DNA of 64,000 nucleotides, taken from NCBI GenBank assembly GCA_030427705.1, contig JAUIBR010000008.1:62001-126000 (forward strand). Direction: 5' to 3'. This document shows, piece after piece, positions 37,450 through 49,100 of the stretch (positions are counted from its first letter, which is position 1; each line of letters starts with the position of its first letter). The position numbers and the translations under genes were made by a program. The DNA is from a bacterium (GTDB taxonomy: Bacteria > Myxococcota_A > Bradymonadia > Bradymonadales > Bradymonadaceae). The notes beneath the pieces were generated by a model that was not told the origin of the DNA, did not search any database, and saw nothing but the letters and a program-made list of their open reading frames with translations.

Positions 37450-40400
37450 TTACCAGCTGGAGCCACCCGAGCTTGAACCGAAGCTGCTGCCGCCACTGGA
37501 ACCAAACGAGCTTGAGCTTGAGCTAAACGAACTGCTTGAGCTGAATGAGCTGCTTGAGCTTGAGAAGCTGGAAGACGAACTCGAGCTGTAACTTGAGCTC
37601 GCAGCTTGTGCTGCCCGCCGTTTCGAAGCGGCGCGGCTCTCTGCGTAATCGTCTGCATCATCGGCTTCATCGATGGCTTGGTTGGCGAGTGTCATGGCCG
37701 TCGCGTAATCACGCGTTCGGTAGGCCGACCATGCATCTTGATGCGCGGACTTCGCATCGGTCAAATCGGCAGCCACGCTGTAGCCATAGTACTTTCCGTC
37801 ATACCGATTGATGCGCCGATTTGCTTCTGCCAGCTCCGCCTCCACACTGCCGATGAACACCATTTCCTCGCGAAACACATTGGAGGCCTTGTTGTAGGCA
37901 TTGTGTACCGACGTTGCGCGACGAAGCAGCAGGGGCCCCGGAGGTTCTTGAGTCTTAAGCGTTTGCGCCGACTGAAGGGTCTTCATCGCCGCATCCACGG
38001 CAGCTGCCACATGTTTGCGGTCGCGTTGCTCGCGTGCCACGGCTCCGCGCAGACGCTCGATCAGACCCTCGGCTTGTTCAAGCTGCCCGACGGCTTCGTC
38101 GAACTGTTGGATATTGTTTTCCGCACGCTCGGTCACGGATTCCTGCGCAGCCAGAATCTGGCGGTATTCGGAGGCAACCACCAGCCAATTCGGTATCTCC
38201 TCGTGGCCCAACGATTTTTCGGTGGCGTCGGCGAGCGACTCCAGCTCCTCAGCGAGAGCCGGGCCGACGCCCGCCGCGCGTTTGTCGGCGAGTTTGCGCA
38301 CCTTGGCGTTCTGCTTCTCTACGGTCTTTCGTTTGGACTCGGCGAACGATTGCGCTGCATCAAGCTCCTTCTCGATCTGATGAATCTCGTCGATTAGGGC
38401 GTCGCCTTTTTCAAGCAACTCTTCGGCAACCTCAAGGTCCGCCAACGCAGACAGATAGTATTGCTGCGCATGGTCACCTTCGACATGCTGGAACCACCCC
38501 TCGGCTTGTGAAATTGCATCAGCAAGCTCACGGAGGTTGTCGTCCTGAACTTGGAATCCTTTCACGTTGTGCCGCTCACGCAGGCCTTCCAGAACCTTTC
38601 GCGCCAGCGGGGTACGCTCGTTGATGGCGTCGCGGTGTTCACGCAGTTTCTTCAACCACGTGGGCACACCGTCTTTCGCTTGTTCGGTCGCGTCGATCTT
38701 GTGCTGCAGATGATTGAGCGCCCACGACAATCGTCGCAGCTCGTTTGCGGCCTCAAATTCCTTGCCGTTGGCGACCATGGCGACGATGCGATTCGCATCA
38801 CGGACCGCATGGTCGAGCGTGACATCCGGCTCAAAACCGGGTTCGCGAACGTTGTAGGCTTGCGCTCGAAGCGCCTCGATTTTCTCGCGTAGGTTGGCAC
38901 CTTGAGAGCTGATTCGACCTCGAATCTGAGTGACGACTTCGTTACCGGTATGAACATCATCTGCAAGCGCGCGCATCGCCGCCGACAATTCTTCGAGTCC
39001 GGGCAGCGCTTTGACTGGGTCAATTGCCGACATTGGCTTCAATTCGGTCCGGTCTTCAGACAGCGGGTTGAGGCGCTCAAACACTGGCTTGGTAGGGATC
39101 GCGAGGGTCTCTCGGCGCTCAATCGCATCGAGCAGCTTTGCATGGCTCTTGTCGGTATCATCCACCAATCGCGCGGATTCGTTAACGTAGCCAAGCAACG
39201 ACGTCAGCAGCATATGGGCCTGCTTGTACTTTTCGTCCAAGTCCTCAAGTAGCCATTTAGCCTGGTTGTTGTATTCGACCGTCAGCGGCAGATAGATGCG
39301 TAGCCGGTCTTCCGGCTCGCCGGTGTCGAACTTCACCGTGGTATCGTTGAGGATGGTCAATACGTCCTCAAATGGCTGAACAAAGACGCCGGCACCATCA
39401 AAGGATGCCTGTGCCTTTTCGAAGAGTTGTTGGCCTTCCGAAAAGAGAAGGAACACCTGGTTGACCGCGTCCGCGCATTGTTGGTCGAGCTCCTTCGTCT
39501 CGCCTTCAAAGCGTTGGCTGGATGTTTGGAAGTACATTGCGTGCTGTCCCTCCAATTCCAAGATGCGCTCACCGGCGATATCCAGATGCGATTTCCAAGC
39601 TTCCAGTCGGAGCGTGGCAGCGCGCTTGGCCCCGTGGCGTCTTCGGAAATGCAGGCCGATGATGATGAGAAGGAACAGCAGAATTACGCCGCCGACGATG
39701 CCTGGGACGATTTGGGTGAGCAGGATGTGGCGTCGGTCTCCAATCTCGAATTGTCCTTCGACCAATGCTACACATTCTTCCCCATAGACGCCCGGAAACT
39801 GGGTGTCCGTCTCATAAGATTGCTTCGCGCGAACCAGCGATTTATTGCATTCCGTCAACATGACGAGGGTGTCCTGACCAAACGCGTCGGTTGCCCATGG
39901 CTTCTTGGCAAGGCGCTGTTCGACTGCGTCCAGGCGCTTCTCCCAGTCGCGAATCGTATCGCGGGCAGCACTGTATGCGTTCAGATTGTTACGGACATAG
40001 TTTTCCTGACTTTCGGCCATTCGCGCCGATTGATTTGCGGCACCGAGGTGTCCTCGCTGCAACGAAATCCGCGCATCTTCAAACCCGGTCTCATACTGTT
40101 CGACGGCATTCAGATGGGCTTTGTGTGCGACCTTCGGCATTTCGGCCCGGATTCGTTCCCGCAACTCCTTTGCCACCTTCGGCGCAAGTTTCGATTTGTC
40201 CGAGATCATTTTCGCGCGCGCCGCTTCCTGCCGTTTGCGTGACACGAGGTCCTGCTCGACCGAACGCATCAATGCACAGACCGCCCCTGCGTAATCGCCG
40301 CTTCGTGCGAAGGTGGGGAAGGGCGAATTGTCGATGACGTATTTGATGGCCGAGCGCTCAAAACCAAGCTTCGCCCAATCCGTACCGGGATGGATGGCCA

Positions 40401-40746
40401 CCGCACGGTTCTTGATGCCCATCGCGATGAGGACATGCTTCTCGGAGTTTAGTTGTGGTCGCCACTCATTATAGAGTGCATCTACAAACGGAACAGCGTC
40501 CGAATCACTGGGACCTTGGATGTTGTTCTGACTGGTGACGTCGACGATTGCCGCGTAGTACGTCGCGCCGACCTGGCTCGCTCTTGTTGTCGATGCCGCG
40601 CACTCCCGCAGCTCATTGCTTAGATTCCCGTAACCCGCTCCAAGTCCGACCTGTCCATTGAGTACGGGCAAAGGGTCCCATGCAAACACGGTCGAGGGGA
40701 TGAGCGCGGTCGCAGCGAGCAAACATGCGGCGAGCAGATATCGCAT
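37450..40746 (-). CDS. TPM-domain membrane protein with long coiled coil and Ser-rich tail
   Basis: 1098 residues. Signal peptide 1-22 (STVFAW), then an extracytoplasmic TPM domain (YgcG type; about 40-170, YNEWRPQLNSEKHVLIAMGI, AIHPGTDWAKLGFER). Helical repeats lead to one membrane segment (about 345-365; GIVGGVILLFLLIIIGLHF). A cytoplasmic coiled-coil array of about 600 residues follows. The C-terminus is a Ser/Gly tail of about 45 residues ending GGSSW, the same kind of ending as in YgcG proteins. TPM proteins take part in membrane-associated turnover and photosystem repair in other organisms; here the role is unknown. The length is several times that of ordinary YgcG proteins. Confidence 0.8.
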   Translation of the reverse strand: MRYLLAACLLAATALIPSTVFAWDPLPVLNGQVGLGAGYGNLSNELRECAASTTRASQVGATYYAAIVDVTSQNNIQGPSDSDAVPFVDALYNEWRPQLNSEKHVLIAMGIKNRAVAIHPGTDWAKLGFERSAIKYVIDNSPFPTFARSGDYAGAVCALMRSVEQDLVSRKRQEAARAKMISDKSKLAPKVAKELRERIRAEMPKVAHKAHLNAVEQYETGFEDARISLQRGHLGAANQSARMAESQENYVRNNLNAYSAARDTIRDWEKRLDAVEQRLAKKPWATDAFGQDTLVMLTECNKSLVRAKQSYETDTQFPGVYGEECVALVEGQFEIGDRRHILLTQIVPGIVGGVILLFLLIIIGLHFRRRHGAKRAATLRLEAWKSHLDIAGERILELEGQHAMYFQTSSQRFEGETKELDQQCADAVNQVFLLFSEGQQLFEKAQASFDGAGVFVQPFEDVLTILNDTTVKFDTGEPEDRLRIYLPLTVEYNNQAKWLLEDLDEKYKQAHMLLTSLLGYVNESARLVDDTDKSHAKLLDAIERRETLAIPTKPVFERLNPLSEDRTELKPMSAIDPVKALPGLEELSAAMRALADDVHTGNEVVTQIRGRISSQGANLREKIEALRAQAYNVREPGFEPDVTLDHAVRDANRIVAMVANGKEFEAANELRRLSWALNHLQHKIDATEQAKDGVPTWLKKLREHRDAINERTPLARKVLEGLRERHNVKGFQVQDDNLRELADAISQAEGWFQHVEGDHAQQYYLSALADLEVAEELLEKGDALIDEIHQIEKELDAAQSFAESKRKTVEKQNAKVRKLADKRAAGVGPALAEELESLADATEKSLGHEEIPNWLVVASEYRQILAAQESVTERAENNIQQFDEAVGQLEQAEGLIERLRGAVAREQRDRKHVAAAVDAAMKTLQSAQTLKTQEPPGPLLLRRATSVHNAYNKASNVFREEMVFIGSVEAELAEANRRINRYDGKYYGYSVAADLTDAKSAHQDAWSAYRTRDYATAMTLANQAIDEADDADDYAESRAASKRRAAQAASSSYSSSSSSSFSSSSSSFSSSSSFSSSSSSFGSSGGSSFGSSSGGSSW

Positions 40747-40987
40747 GAAACAGCCTGAAATTGAGTGGGTTTAGGTCGCGTCAGTTCTCCCATAAATCGG
40801 CCGTGTTTACCAGTGATCTTCACCTGAAGCCGTACGAGCGCGGAAAAGTTTTTGAATTCCGACTCATTTTTGAAACTGCGGCATCAAACGTAGCGCAAGG
40901 CCGCATAAACACTAACCGACCGACTAGTTGGTTCTTTTCTTTTCTTGAATTTGACGTGTCTGACCTGTAAACCGCGAAGCGGTTTGT
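40747..40987. promoter_or_regulatory. Intergenic leader with hairpin before the lipid/PKS operon
   Basis: The 241 bp hold both divergent promoters. A perfect 7-bp stem with GAA loop (AAACCGC/GCGGTTT, 40969-40985) sits directly before the in-frame GTG at 40988 and 35 bp before the preferred ATG. It has no T-run, so it is not a simple terminator; it could be a leader hairpin or operator. Confidence 0.5.
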
Positions 40988-41020
40988 GTGTTTAGTGCAA
41001 TATTTGATGGATTTAGCGAT

Positions 41021-42877
41021 ATGCAACGCAAGCGAAAGAACTTCGGATTTCTGCGTGATGCCTCCGGCCCAACGGTCCCTGCTGCGATTGAGCAGTATGC
41101 GTTTCGGACCGAAGACGGACTGACTTTCCTTAAGCCAAAAGGCGACCCATCCTTCCACAGCTATGCCGATGTGTACGCTGAGATGAAGAAGCGCGGGAAG
41201 CACTTTTTGGATTTGGGACTTAAAAAGGGTGACCGCGCGGCGTTCATCATCCCCGACCCTGAGGACTTCGTCTTGACGTTCTTCGGCGCGATGTCGGTGG
41301 GTGTGGTTCCTGTCCCGATGTATCCACCGTTGTCGTTTGGCAAGCTCGACGCATACATCGACGCGAGTGCGAAGATCATTGCAGCCTCGGGCGCTCGGGT
41401 CTTGGTCACGGACAAGAAAGTTCAGAACATCTTGTGGTCACTTATCGACGACGTGAAGTCGCTCGAGGACATCCACGTTGTGGAGCAGTTCTGGGAAGAT
41501 AACGACGGCGACATTCCGCCGCTTGACCAACTGACCCACGAAGACGTCGCTTTCCTTCAATATACATCGGGTTCAACGTCGCTTCCGAAGGGCGTCATCG
41601 TTACCCATGGTAGCTTGCTCGCAAATCTGGACGGCATCATGAACGTCGGTCTTCGCATCGACGACGATGATATTGCTGTCAGCTGGTTGCCGCTCTACCA
41701 CGACATGGGCCTCATCGGGTTTACGCTCGCCCCTATCTGGTACGGCGTTCCAACGGTCTACATGCCGCCAACGATGTTCATCAAACGCCCTAGCCGCTGG
41801 ATGCAGACGATGAGCGACTATGGCGCATCCATTGCGTTCGCACCGAACTTCGCATTCGCACTGGCCGCCAAGCGCACCAAGCCAGAAGACGTCGCAAAGA
41901 TGGAGCTTTCGAAGGTGAAAGCCTTGGGCTGCGGGGCTGAGCCGAATCACCCGGGCACGTTGAATGCCTTCCTTGACCACTTCGCACCAGCAGGACTGCA
42001 GCGCAAGTGTCTGCTTCCTTGTTACGGAATGGCTGAAGCGACGCTTGCGATCGCGTTCATCGACCTTGAAGAAGAGTTGACTGCAGATCGCGTCAATGCC
42101 GAGACGTATCAGACTGACAAGATCGCGGCTCCCGCAGCAGAAGATGATGAGAACGCACTCGAGTTTGTGAGTTGCGGTCGTCCGTTCCCAAATCACAACG
42201 TCTTGGTCGTCGATACGGAGGGTAACGAGCTGCCAGAGCGACACGTTGGACAGTTGGTCGTGCAAGGACCAAGTGTCACGCCGGGCTACTTCGAAGAACC
42301 CGAAAAGACTGCCATTACCTTCAAGGAACTCGGTTTGATGACCGGCGACCTTGGATATATCGCAGACGGTGAAGTCTACGTTACCGGACGTATGAAGGAT
42401 GTCATCATCCTGAACGGTCGTAACTACGACCCACAATCCATCGAGTGGGTTGTTCAGGACATCGACGGCATTCGAAAAGGCAACGTCGTTGCGTTCTCGA
42501 TCCCAGGTGAGCGCACCGAAGAACTTGTTATCGTCGCCGAAACCAAGGCCGACGTGGACAAGGAAGTGCTTTCCAAAGTTGTCGCAACCGCTGTGCGCGA
42601 AGCCTTGGCCGTATCGGCCGGTGATGTCGCACTCGTTGGTCGCGGCGAGCTGCCCAAGACATCGAGTGGAAAACTGCAACGTGCGAAGACGCGCGAGCAG
42701 TACATCTCCGGGGAGCTGGGTGTCGAAGGGGCGCGTACCCATGACGCGAGAACGCAGAAGACCAAATTGGTGAAGCACGTCGCCAAGAGCGCCGTGGTTC
42801 GCGCCAAGCACGAAGTGAAGAGCACCGTCAAATCGAAGGCTGGAGGCCTTCTCAATAAAATCGCAGGGAAGGGATAG
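41021..42877 (+). CDS. Fatty-acyl-AMP ligase (FAAL)
   Basis: 618 residues from the ATG at 41021 (GTG at 40988 is in frame and would add 11). It is an ANL adenylating enzyme of the FAAL type that activates a fatty acid as acyl-AMP and loads it on a carrier protein without CoA. Motifs: A3 YTSGSTSLPKGV, HDMGLIG, YGMAEATLA, SCGRPFPNH, GDLGYIADGEVYVTGRMKDVI and the C-terminal A10 lysine in LPKTSSGKLQR. The last 50 residues form a Lys/Arg-rich tail that FAALs usually lack. It is the first gene of an operon with an ACP 3 bp downstream and a polyketide synthase, so it most likely supplies the starter acyl chain. Confidence 0.92.
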   Translation: MQRKRKNFGFLRDASGPTVPAAIEQYAFRTEDGLTFLKPKGDPSFHSYADVYAEMKKRGKHFLDLGLKKGDRAAFIIPDPEDFVLTFFGAMSVGVVPVPMYPPLSFGKLDAYIDASAKIIAASGARVLVTDKKVQNILWSLIDDVKSLEDIHVVEQFWEDNDGDIPPLDQLTHEDVAFLQYTSGSTSLPKGVIVTHGSLLANLDGIMNVGLRIDDDDIAVSWLPLYHDMGLIGFTLAPIWYGVPTVYMPPTMFIKRPSRWMQTMSDYGASIAFAPNFAFALAAKRTKPEDVAKMELSKVKALGCGAEPNHPGTLNAFLDHFAPAGLQRKCLLPCYGMAEATLAIAFIDLEEELTADRVNAETYQTDKIAAPAAEDDENALEFVSCGRPFPNHNVLVVDTEGNELPERHVGQLVVQGPSVTPGYFEEPEKTAITFKELGLMTGDLGYIADGEVYVTGRMKDVIILNGRNYDPQSIEWVVQDIDGIRKGNVVAFSIPGERTEELVIVAETKADVDKEVLSKVVATAVREALAVSAGDVALVGRGELPKTSSGKLQRAKTREQYISGELGVEGARTHDARTQKTKLVKHVAKSAVVRAKHEVKSTVKSKAGGLLNKIAGKG

Positions 42878-42880
42878 GTC

Positions 42881-43123
42881 ATGGATATGGACGCGTTGCT
42901 AAGCCTCTTCGCAGAAGCGGCAGACGAGATTGGTCAGTACAGCTTTGACGGGCTTTCGAAAGACACCGCGATCGCGGAGTTAGGCATCGATTCCGTCGAG
43001 TTGCTCGAGATTTTTGGTTACGTCGAAGAAGAGCTTGATATCGAGCTCGACGACGAAGACCTGGCCGGACTCAAGACCATCGGTGACCTGGGCAAACTCA
43101 TTTCGAGCCAGCTAGATGACTAA
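42881..43123 (+). CDS. Stand-alone acyl carrier protein
   Basis: 80 residues, acidic, the usual ACP size. The phosphopantetheine Ser is in GIDSVELLEI (about residue 38). GGGAAGGGATAGG upstream gives a good ribosome site. It starts 3 bp after the FAAL stop and overlaps the polyketide synthase start by 8 bp, so the three are translated as a unit. It would receive the fatty acyl group from the FAAL and hand it to the KS. The Sfp-type transferase at 16.7 kb is the candidate primer. Confidence 0.95.
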   Translation: MDMDALLSLFAEAADEIGQYSFDGLSKDTAIAELGIDSVELLEIFGYVEEELDIELDDEDLAGLKTIGDLGKLISSQLDD

Positions 43124-46100
43124 CGTCAATCCTAGAGATATCGCGGTCATCGGCTATTCGTGTCGCTTTGCAGATGCGGATAATGTCGACGAATTTTGGG
43201 CAAATCTTGTAGCCGGCAAAGCCAGCTTCAAACCTGTGCCCAAAGACCGTTGGAACCACGAGTCGTTCTTCTCGGACCACTCGCGTAAAGCCGATAAAAC
43301 GTACGCGAAGTCCGGGGCGTTCATTGATGATGTGAGTTCGTTCCCAGCGTTTCACTTCGGCATCGCACCTCGCCGCGTCGAGACGATGGACCCCCAACAC
43401 CGCATGGTGTTGGACGCCGTTCGGGTCGCGCTTCAAGACGCGGGTTTGGAACACGGTGAGGGCTATGACCCCGAGATGGTCGGTACGTTCTTGGGCGTCA
43501 GCACCAGTGAATACGCCAACCTGACGACCTCGCGCACCATGGCCATGATGATGAATGATGGCCAGCTCGGTGATGCGGATGATGCGGCAGATGGGCTTGC
43601 GCATTCGGTCGAGAACGTGGCGCCGATCAGCGCGTTTTCGATGACAGGAATCCTGTTGAACATGGCGGCGGCAAACGTCGCGCACCAATGGAAATTTAAG
43701 GGACCGGCCTACACAGTCGATGCGGCCTGCGCGTCGTCTTTGGTCGCAATCCACGACGGCATTACCAATATCCGTGCGGGCATCTGCGATATCGCGATCG
43801 CCGGTGGAGTCTACGCGAACCTCACGCCTTCGACGCTGGTTGGATTTTCGCGCATTGGCGCGATCTCGAAGTCCGGGGTTTGCCGGCCATTCGACGAAAA
43901 CGCGGATGGGTTCGTGCAAGGTGACGGGGTGGGCATCGTCGTTCTGAAGTCGCTGGAAAAGGCGCTTGCGGATGGCGACCGAATTCACGCGGTCATCAAA
44001 GGCAGCGGCATCAATAACGACGGCGATACGTCAGGCCCGATGGCTCCAGCCGTTGAAGGGCAAGCCGATGTTATCCGTCGTGCGCAGAAAGACGCCGGAA
44101 TCGACCCAACGTCGATCGGCTACGTGCAATGTCATGGCACCGCGACGAAGGTCGGAGACCCGGTTGAGGTTTCGGCACTTCGAGAAGTCTTGGGCGAAGA
44201 TGGCGAAGCAGTTCATATCGGCTCGGTGAAGGCCCATATCGGTCACACGATGAGCGCCGCCGGTGTCGCTGGATTGCTGCATGCAATCTTGTCGGTCGAG
44301 AACGGCGTCGTCACGCCGGTTCCTGGTTTCGGGTCTCCGAATCCAGAGTTAAAGCTCGAGTCGTCGCGATTCAACGTGCCTACCGAGCCCGTGAATTGGG
44401 CGACTAACGGCACGCCACGTCGCGCTGGCGTAAGCGCATTCGGCTTCGGCGGAACAAACTGCCACATGATCGTGGAAGAACCTCCTCGCCAGGCACCTGT
44501 GGCCGTGGCCGAGAAAGCGCAGCTTGTTGTGATTTCTGCCGAAAACCGGCAGCTTTTGGCCGAGCACGCGTCCGAGTTGGCGTTGGCGATTCATGCGCGC
44601 GAGAGCTCATTGGCTGATGTGGCTTTCACGCTCAATAAGACGCGTAAGTTTGAGGCGGCACGGTTGGCGTTGGTGGTCAAAGACGCGCAAGACCTTGTTG
44701 TGCAGCTGAATGAAGCTGCTGAGCGACTTACGACCTCGGATGCTTTGTTGGTGGGGCCGAATACGTTGGCCACGCCGACCGAGAATGAAGTTTCGCCGGT
44801 CACGTTCATGTTCCCTGGGCAGGGCGCGCAACGTCCGCAATTGATGCGGGAGTTGTACGACCAATACGAAGGCTTCCGAACACGTTTGGATTCGCTGACC
44901 GCGGTCGTCGACACGCTAGAGTTGCCGCTGCTCCACTATATCTATCCGGACCTCCGCGATGTTTCGGTCGATGAAGACACCGCAGCAGCTGAATTGACCG
45001 CCACCGAGGTCTGTCAGCCCGCGATGGCTGCGTTGGGTTTGGCGCTCGCCGGATGGTTGCAGGACGAGTTTGGTCTCTCGCCAGATTTCACGATTGGACA
45101 CAGCTTAGGTGAGTTTGTCGCCGCGGCCGTGGGAGGCCTCTTGACCAGTGAGGACGCGCTGAAGTTCGTCGCGAAACGTGGTCAATTAATGGCAGAGTTA
45201 GAGCTCGATGACTACGGATCGATGGCGGCGGTTCGCGCAGATGAGTCCGAGACTCAAGCGCTGATTGGCGACCATGATGTGGTCGTAGCCAACGTCAACT
45301 ACCCCCAGCAGACGGTTGTGTCGGGCGCGACTAATGCCATTGATGCGTTTGTGACAGACCTTGAGTCCAAAGACGTCAAGGTGACGAAACTCAACGTATC
45401 GCACGCCTTCCACAGTCCCGTGGTTGAGCCCATTGCCGAATCGTTGCATAGCGTCGTTGAAGGATTGAGCTTCGAAGAGCCGACGGCCACGGTTGTCTCG
45501 GCTATCACGAAGTCGGCCTACGACGCGGCCAACGCCAATGACACCTTTGTGAAGCACGCCACCTCTGCCGTTGATTTTATCGGTGCTTTGGAGGTGTGTA
45601 GTGAAGGCGGAAGCCGGACGTTTGTTGAGGTCGGTGCGGGTACGACGCTGACGCGATTTGCGAATGGCACGCTCGACCGAAAGTCGCATCATGCACGGAC
45701 GTTTGTCTCGCGAGATGCTGACGAAAACCTTGAATTCATGCGCACTTTGGGCGCGATGATTGCCCTTGGGTACGACGTGGACTTGTCCGCGGTTACGCCG
45801 CAAGGAAACCTGGTGACGCTGCCCGCCACCAAGCTTGAACAACAGTCCTATTGGATCGTTCGAGACAAAAAGCAGCCGCTCGCCATCGCTTCGGACGAAG
45901 CACCTAAAAAGGAGGCCGTTGTGGCCACGAACGATTCGAATGGTTCGAATAAACATGATTCGACAGCGGCATTGGTCGCGCTCTTCCAACAGCAGAATGC
46001 GATTCTGGCCGAGCATGCACGAATCATGGCGACGCAGACCGCGATGCTGACGGGGCAAGCACCTCCAGACTTGGACCTCCAGGCACTCTCTGTTCAGGCC

Positions 46101-49100
46101 GCTGCTCTGCCGACTACCGCATCGTCGGCACCTGCGCCTGCAACGCCAGCACCGGTTGAAGAACCAACGGCGGCAGCACCATCGCATGATTTTGAAGCGA
46201 TTGTTTTGGAGACCGTGGCCGAAGTGAGCGCATTCCCAAAAGAAGCGCTGAAGATGGACCAACAGCTTGCAACTGAGCTTGGATTCGACAGCTTGATGTT
46301 TGTCGATCTGGGCACGGCACTGCAGAAGGCGATTCCGGAACTTGGCGCAATTCCTCAAGACGCGTTCAGCATGGAAACGCGTATTAAGGACGTGGTGGCG
46401 TTCCTTGAGACGCAGGTCGCGAAAGGACCGGTCGCTGAAGCTGCCGTTGCGAAGGACGAAACGCTTCGCCGATACGAGCCGACCTTGGTCGCTCGTGAAT
46501 TGGGCTTCTTGCCTGGCGAACCACCGTTCAAGGCTGGAAGCACCGTTGCCGTTGTTGCTGACCAAGGCGGGTTGGCCCAGAAATTGGTCGACGCGTTGGC
46601 GTCCACGAACGCCAAGTTCGCATACGTTGAAGACGACAAACTTCCGAAAGGCGCAACATCGCTTCTTTACCTGGCAGGCCTCGATGAGAAGGCATCCGCC
46701 AAAGACCTGCTGGCAGGAAAGCTGACGCGACCCAACGAGCGCCTACGTTCGCTCGCCGCACAACTTCATGGCAGCGCGAACGGCGCACCCGACTCGGTCG
46801 TCGTCATCACCGACAACAAGTCGCCGCTGCAACTCGGACTCACTGCAATCGCCAAATCCCTCTCACGAGAATGGCCCCGCACCCTGGTCCGCACCGTCCG
46901 AATGGACGCCAAAGTCAAAGCAGACGTCTTGGCCAAAGAACTCCACAACGCCTCCCAAGACCTAGAAGTCGTCTACAACCAAAACGGACGTCAGGTCATC
47001 GCGTTGGCAAAAGCCCCCTTCGAAACGAAGACACAAGAACCGAATACCGATTACCGTAAACCGATTACCAAAGACGACACCGTCGTCTTCACCGGTGCAA
47101 GCCGTGGCATCGGCGCCAAAATCGCCATCGAGCTGGCAAAGCGCACGAAAGCCTCGTTGATCATCGCCGGTAGAACGGCCGAAGCGGACCTTGGTGACGA
47201 CGCCAAAGCAAACCTCAAAGCCATGCGTGATGCGGGTAGCAGCGTCGAATATGTGGCTTGGGATGTCTCGGTCGCTCCGGATAAATCAGTCGCCAAATTA
47301 TTGAAAGGCGCCACGGTCGCAATCCACTCCGCAGGCCTGATTCGCGACCGCGAAATCCAAGCAAAGACGGCTGAGGATTTCGAAACTGTGACTGCCGTTA
47401 AGGTCGATGGCCTGGTTCACCTAACCCAAGCATTGAACCTGAAGAAGCTGTCCAAGCTTGTGGTATTCAGCTCGTGGGCCGGACGATTCGGCAACCGCGG
47501 GCAAGCTGATTATGCAGCCGCAAATGAAGTGATGGGTGCGCTGGCGAGTTCGCTGGCAACCGACTCACTTCAGGTGAAAGTCATCGACTGGCCGGCATGG
47601 GAGACTTCGGACATGGTCCAGTCCATCCCAGAGAGCGTGCGCGAAGCGATGCGCCAACAAGGTGTGACCTTCATCAACGACCAAGATGGCGTCAACGCGT
47701 TCTTTGATGAACTGCAGACGCCGGGTATTGAAGCGCTCTACGGCGTCGATCTTCCAAGTGAGCTTCGCACCTTGCGTTCACGCTGGGGCTTGTCCACCGA
47801 AACGCATCCATATTTGGCTGACCATACGCTTCGCGAGAAGCCGGTCCTGCCATTCGCAAGTGCAATGGACTACATCGCCATCACCGCGCAGAGCGCGATT
47901 GGCAATGGCCCGTTCGAGATTCGCAACCTAACTCTCTACCGCGGTGTCGACGTCGACGAACCGGTTTCGCTGCACGTCAAAGCAGACTGCCGCGTTAACG
48001 GCGACCGTTTTGCTGACGTCGAAATCAAGTGCGAGAAGCAGGGCAAGACCTTCGTGGCTTACGGCGGAAACTACATCGCCGGTCGTCCGCAGATGCCGGA
48101 AATCTCCGTGCGCAAACAAGGCGTCATTGAAGGCGCGCACCCCGACATGCCGCTCGACAAATTCTACGCACAACATGCGTTCCACGGTCCATCCATCGCC
48201 GCCATTGAGCGCGTTGAAGAGACCGGTGACGCGCACCTTGTGGGTTGGGTAAAGACGTCGACCCCGGCTGAGTTGGTAAGCAATCCGATTCGCGAGAAGT
48301 GGGCGATTGACCCACGTGTGGTCGATGGCGCAATGCAGCTTGTCCTCTACTGGCTCCAGGCCAAGAAGGACATGGCAGCCTTCCCAACTTCTTTTGATTC
48401 GTATGTGCAGATTCAAGCGTTCCCAGCCGAAGGCTTGGTTCGCACCACGATGGTCTTGCATGAGCTCGACGACCAAAAGGTCATCGGTTCGGTGTTGTTT
48501 GAAGACGCCGAAGGCAACTTGCTTGCGACCATGAGCCGCCTACAGGCCCGCGTCTTCGACCTCGCCGTAGAGGAAGACGACGCAGGAATGGATATCCCAG
48601 AGGAACTCTGGAAGATCACCGCATTCCCTGAGGTCGAGGCACTTAGCCAACGACTTCAAATGGCGGAGCTTATCGGCCTGCGTAACCCATACTTCGTGAC
48701 CCACGATGGCGTTGCCAAGAATAAGGCAGTCATCGAGGGCAAAGAGATGGTCAACTTCTCGAGCTACAACTACCTGGGATTCTCGGGTCATCCCGCGGTC
48801 AGCGGAGCAGCCAAAGAAGCTGTCGACCGCTTCGGTACGTCGGTTTCGGCGAGCCGTTTGGCGTCGGGTCAGATTCCACTGCACCAGGAGTTGGAAGAAG
48901 AGATTGCGGACTTTGTCGGTGTTGATGCTGCATTGGTCTTTTCGGCCGGTCACGCCACGAACGAGTCGGTCATCGGCCACCTCTTCAACGAGGGTGACCT
49001 CATCATCCACGACTCGCTCGCCCACAACTCAATTTTGACGGGTTGCGCGCTGAGCGGGGCGAAGCGCCTGGCGTTCAAGCACAACGACTACGACGACCTC

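Noticed and set aside
41573-42811. 412-codon minus-strand ORF
   Set aside because: Opposite the FAAL gene whose motifs are all intact; shadow.
45198-46565. 455-codon minus-strand ORF
   Set aside because: Opposite the AT-ACP part of the synthase; Arg/His-rich with no domain. Shadow of a GC-rich gene.
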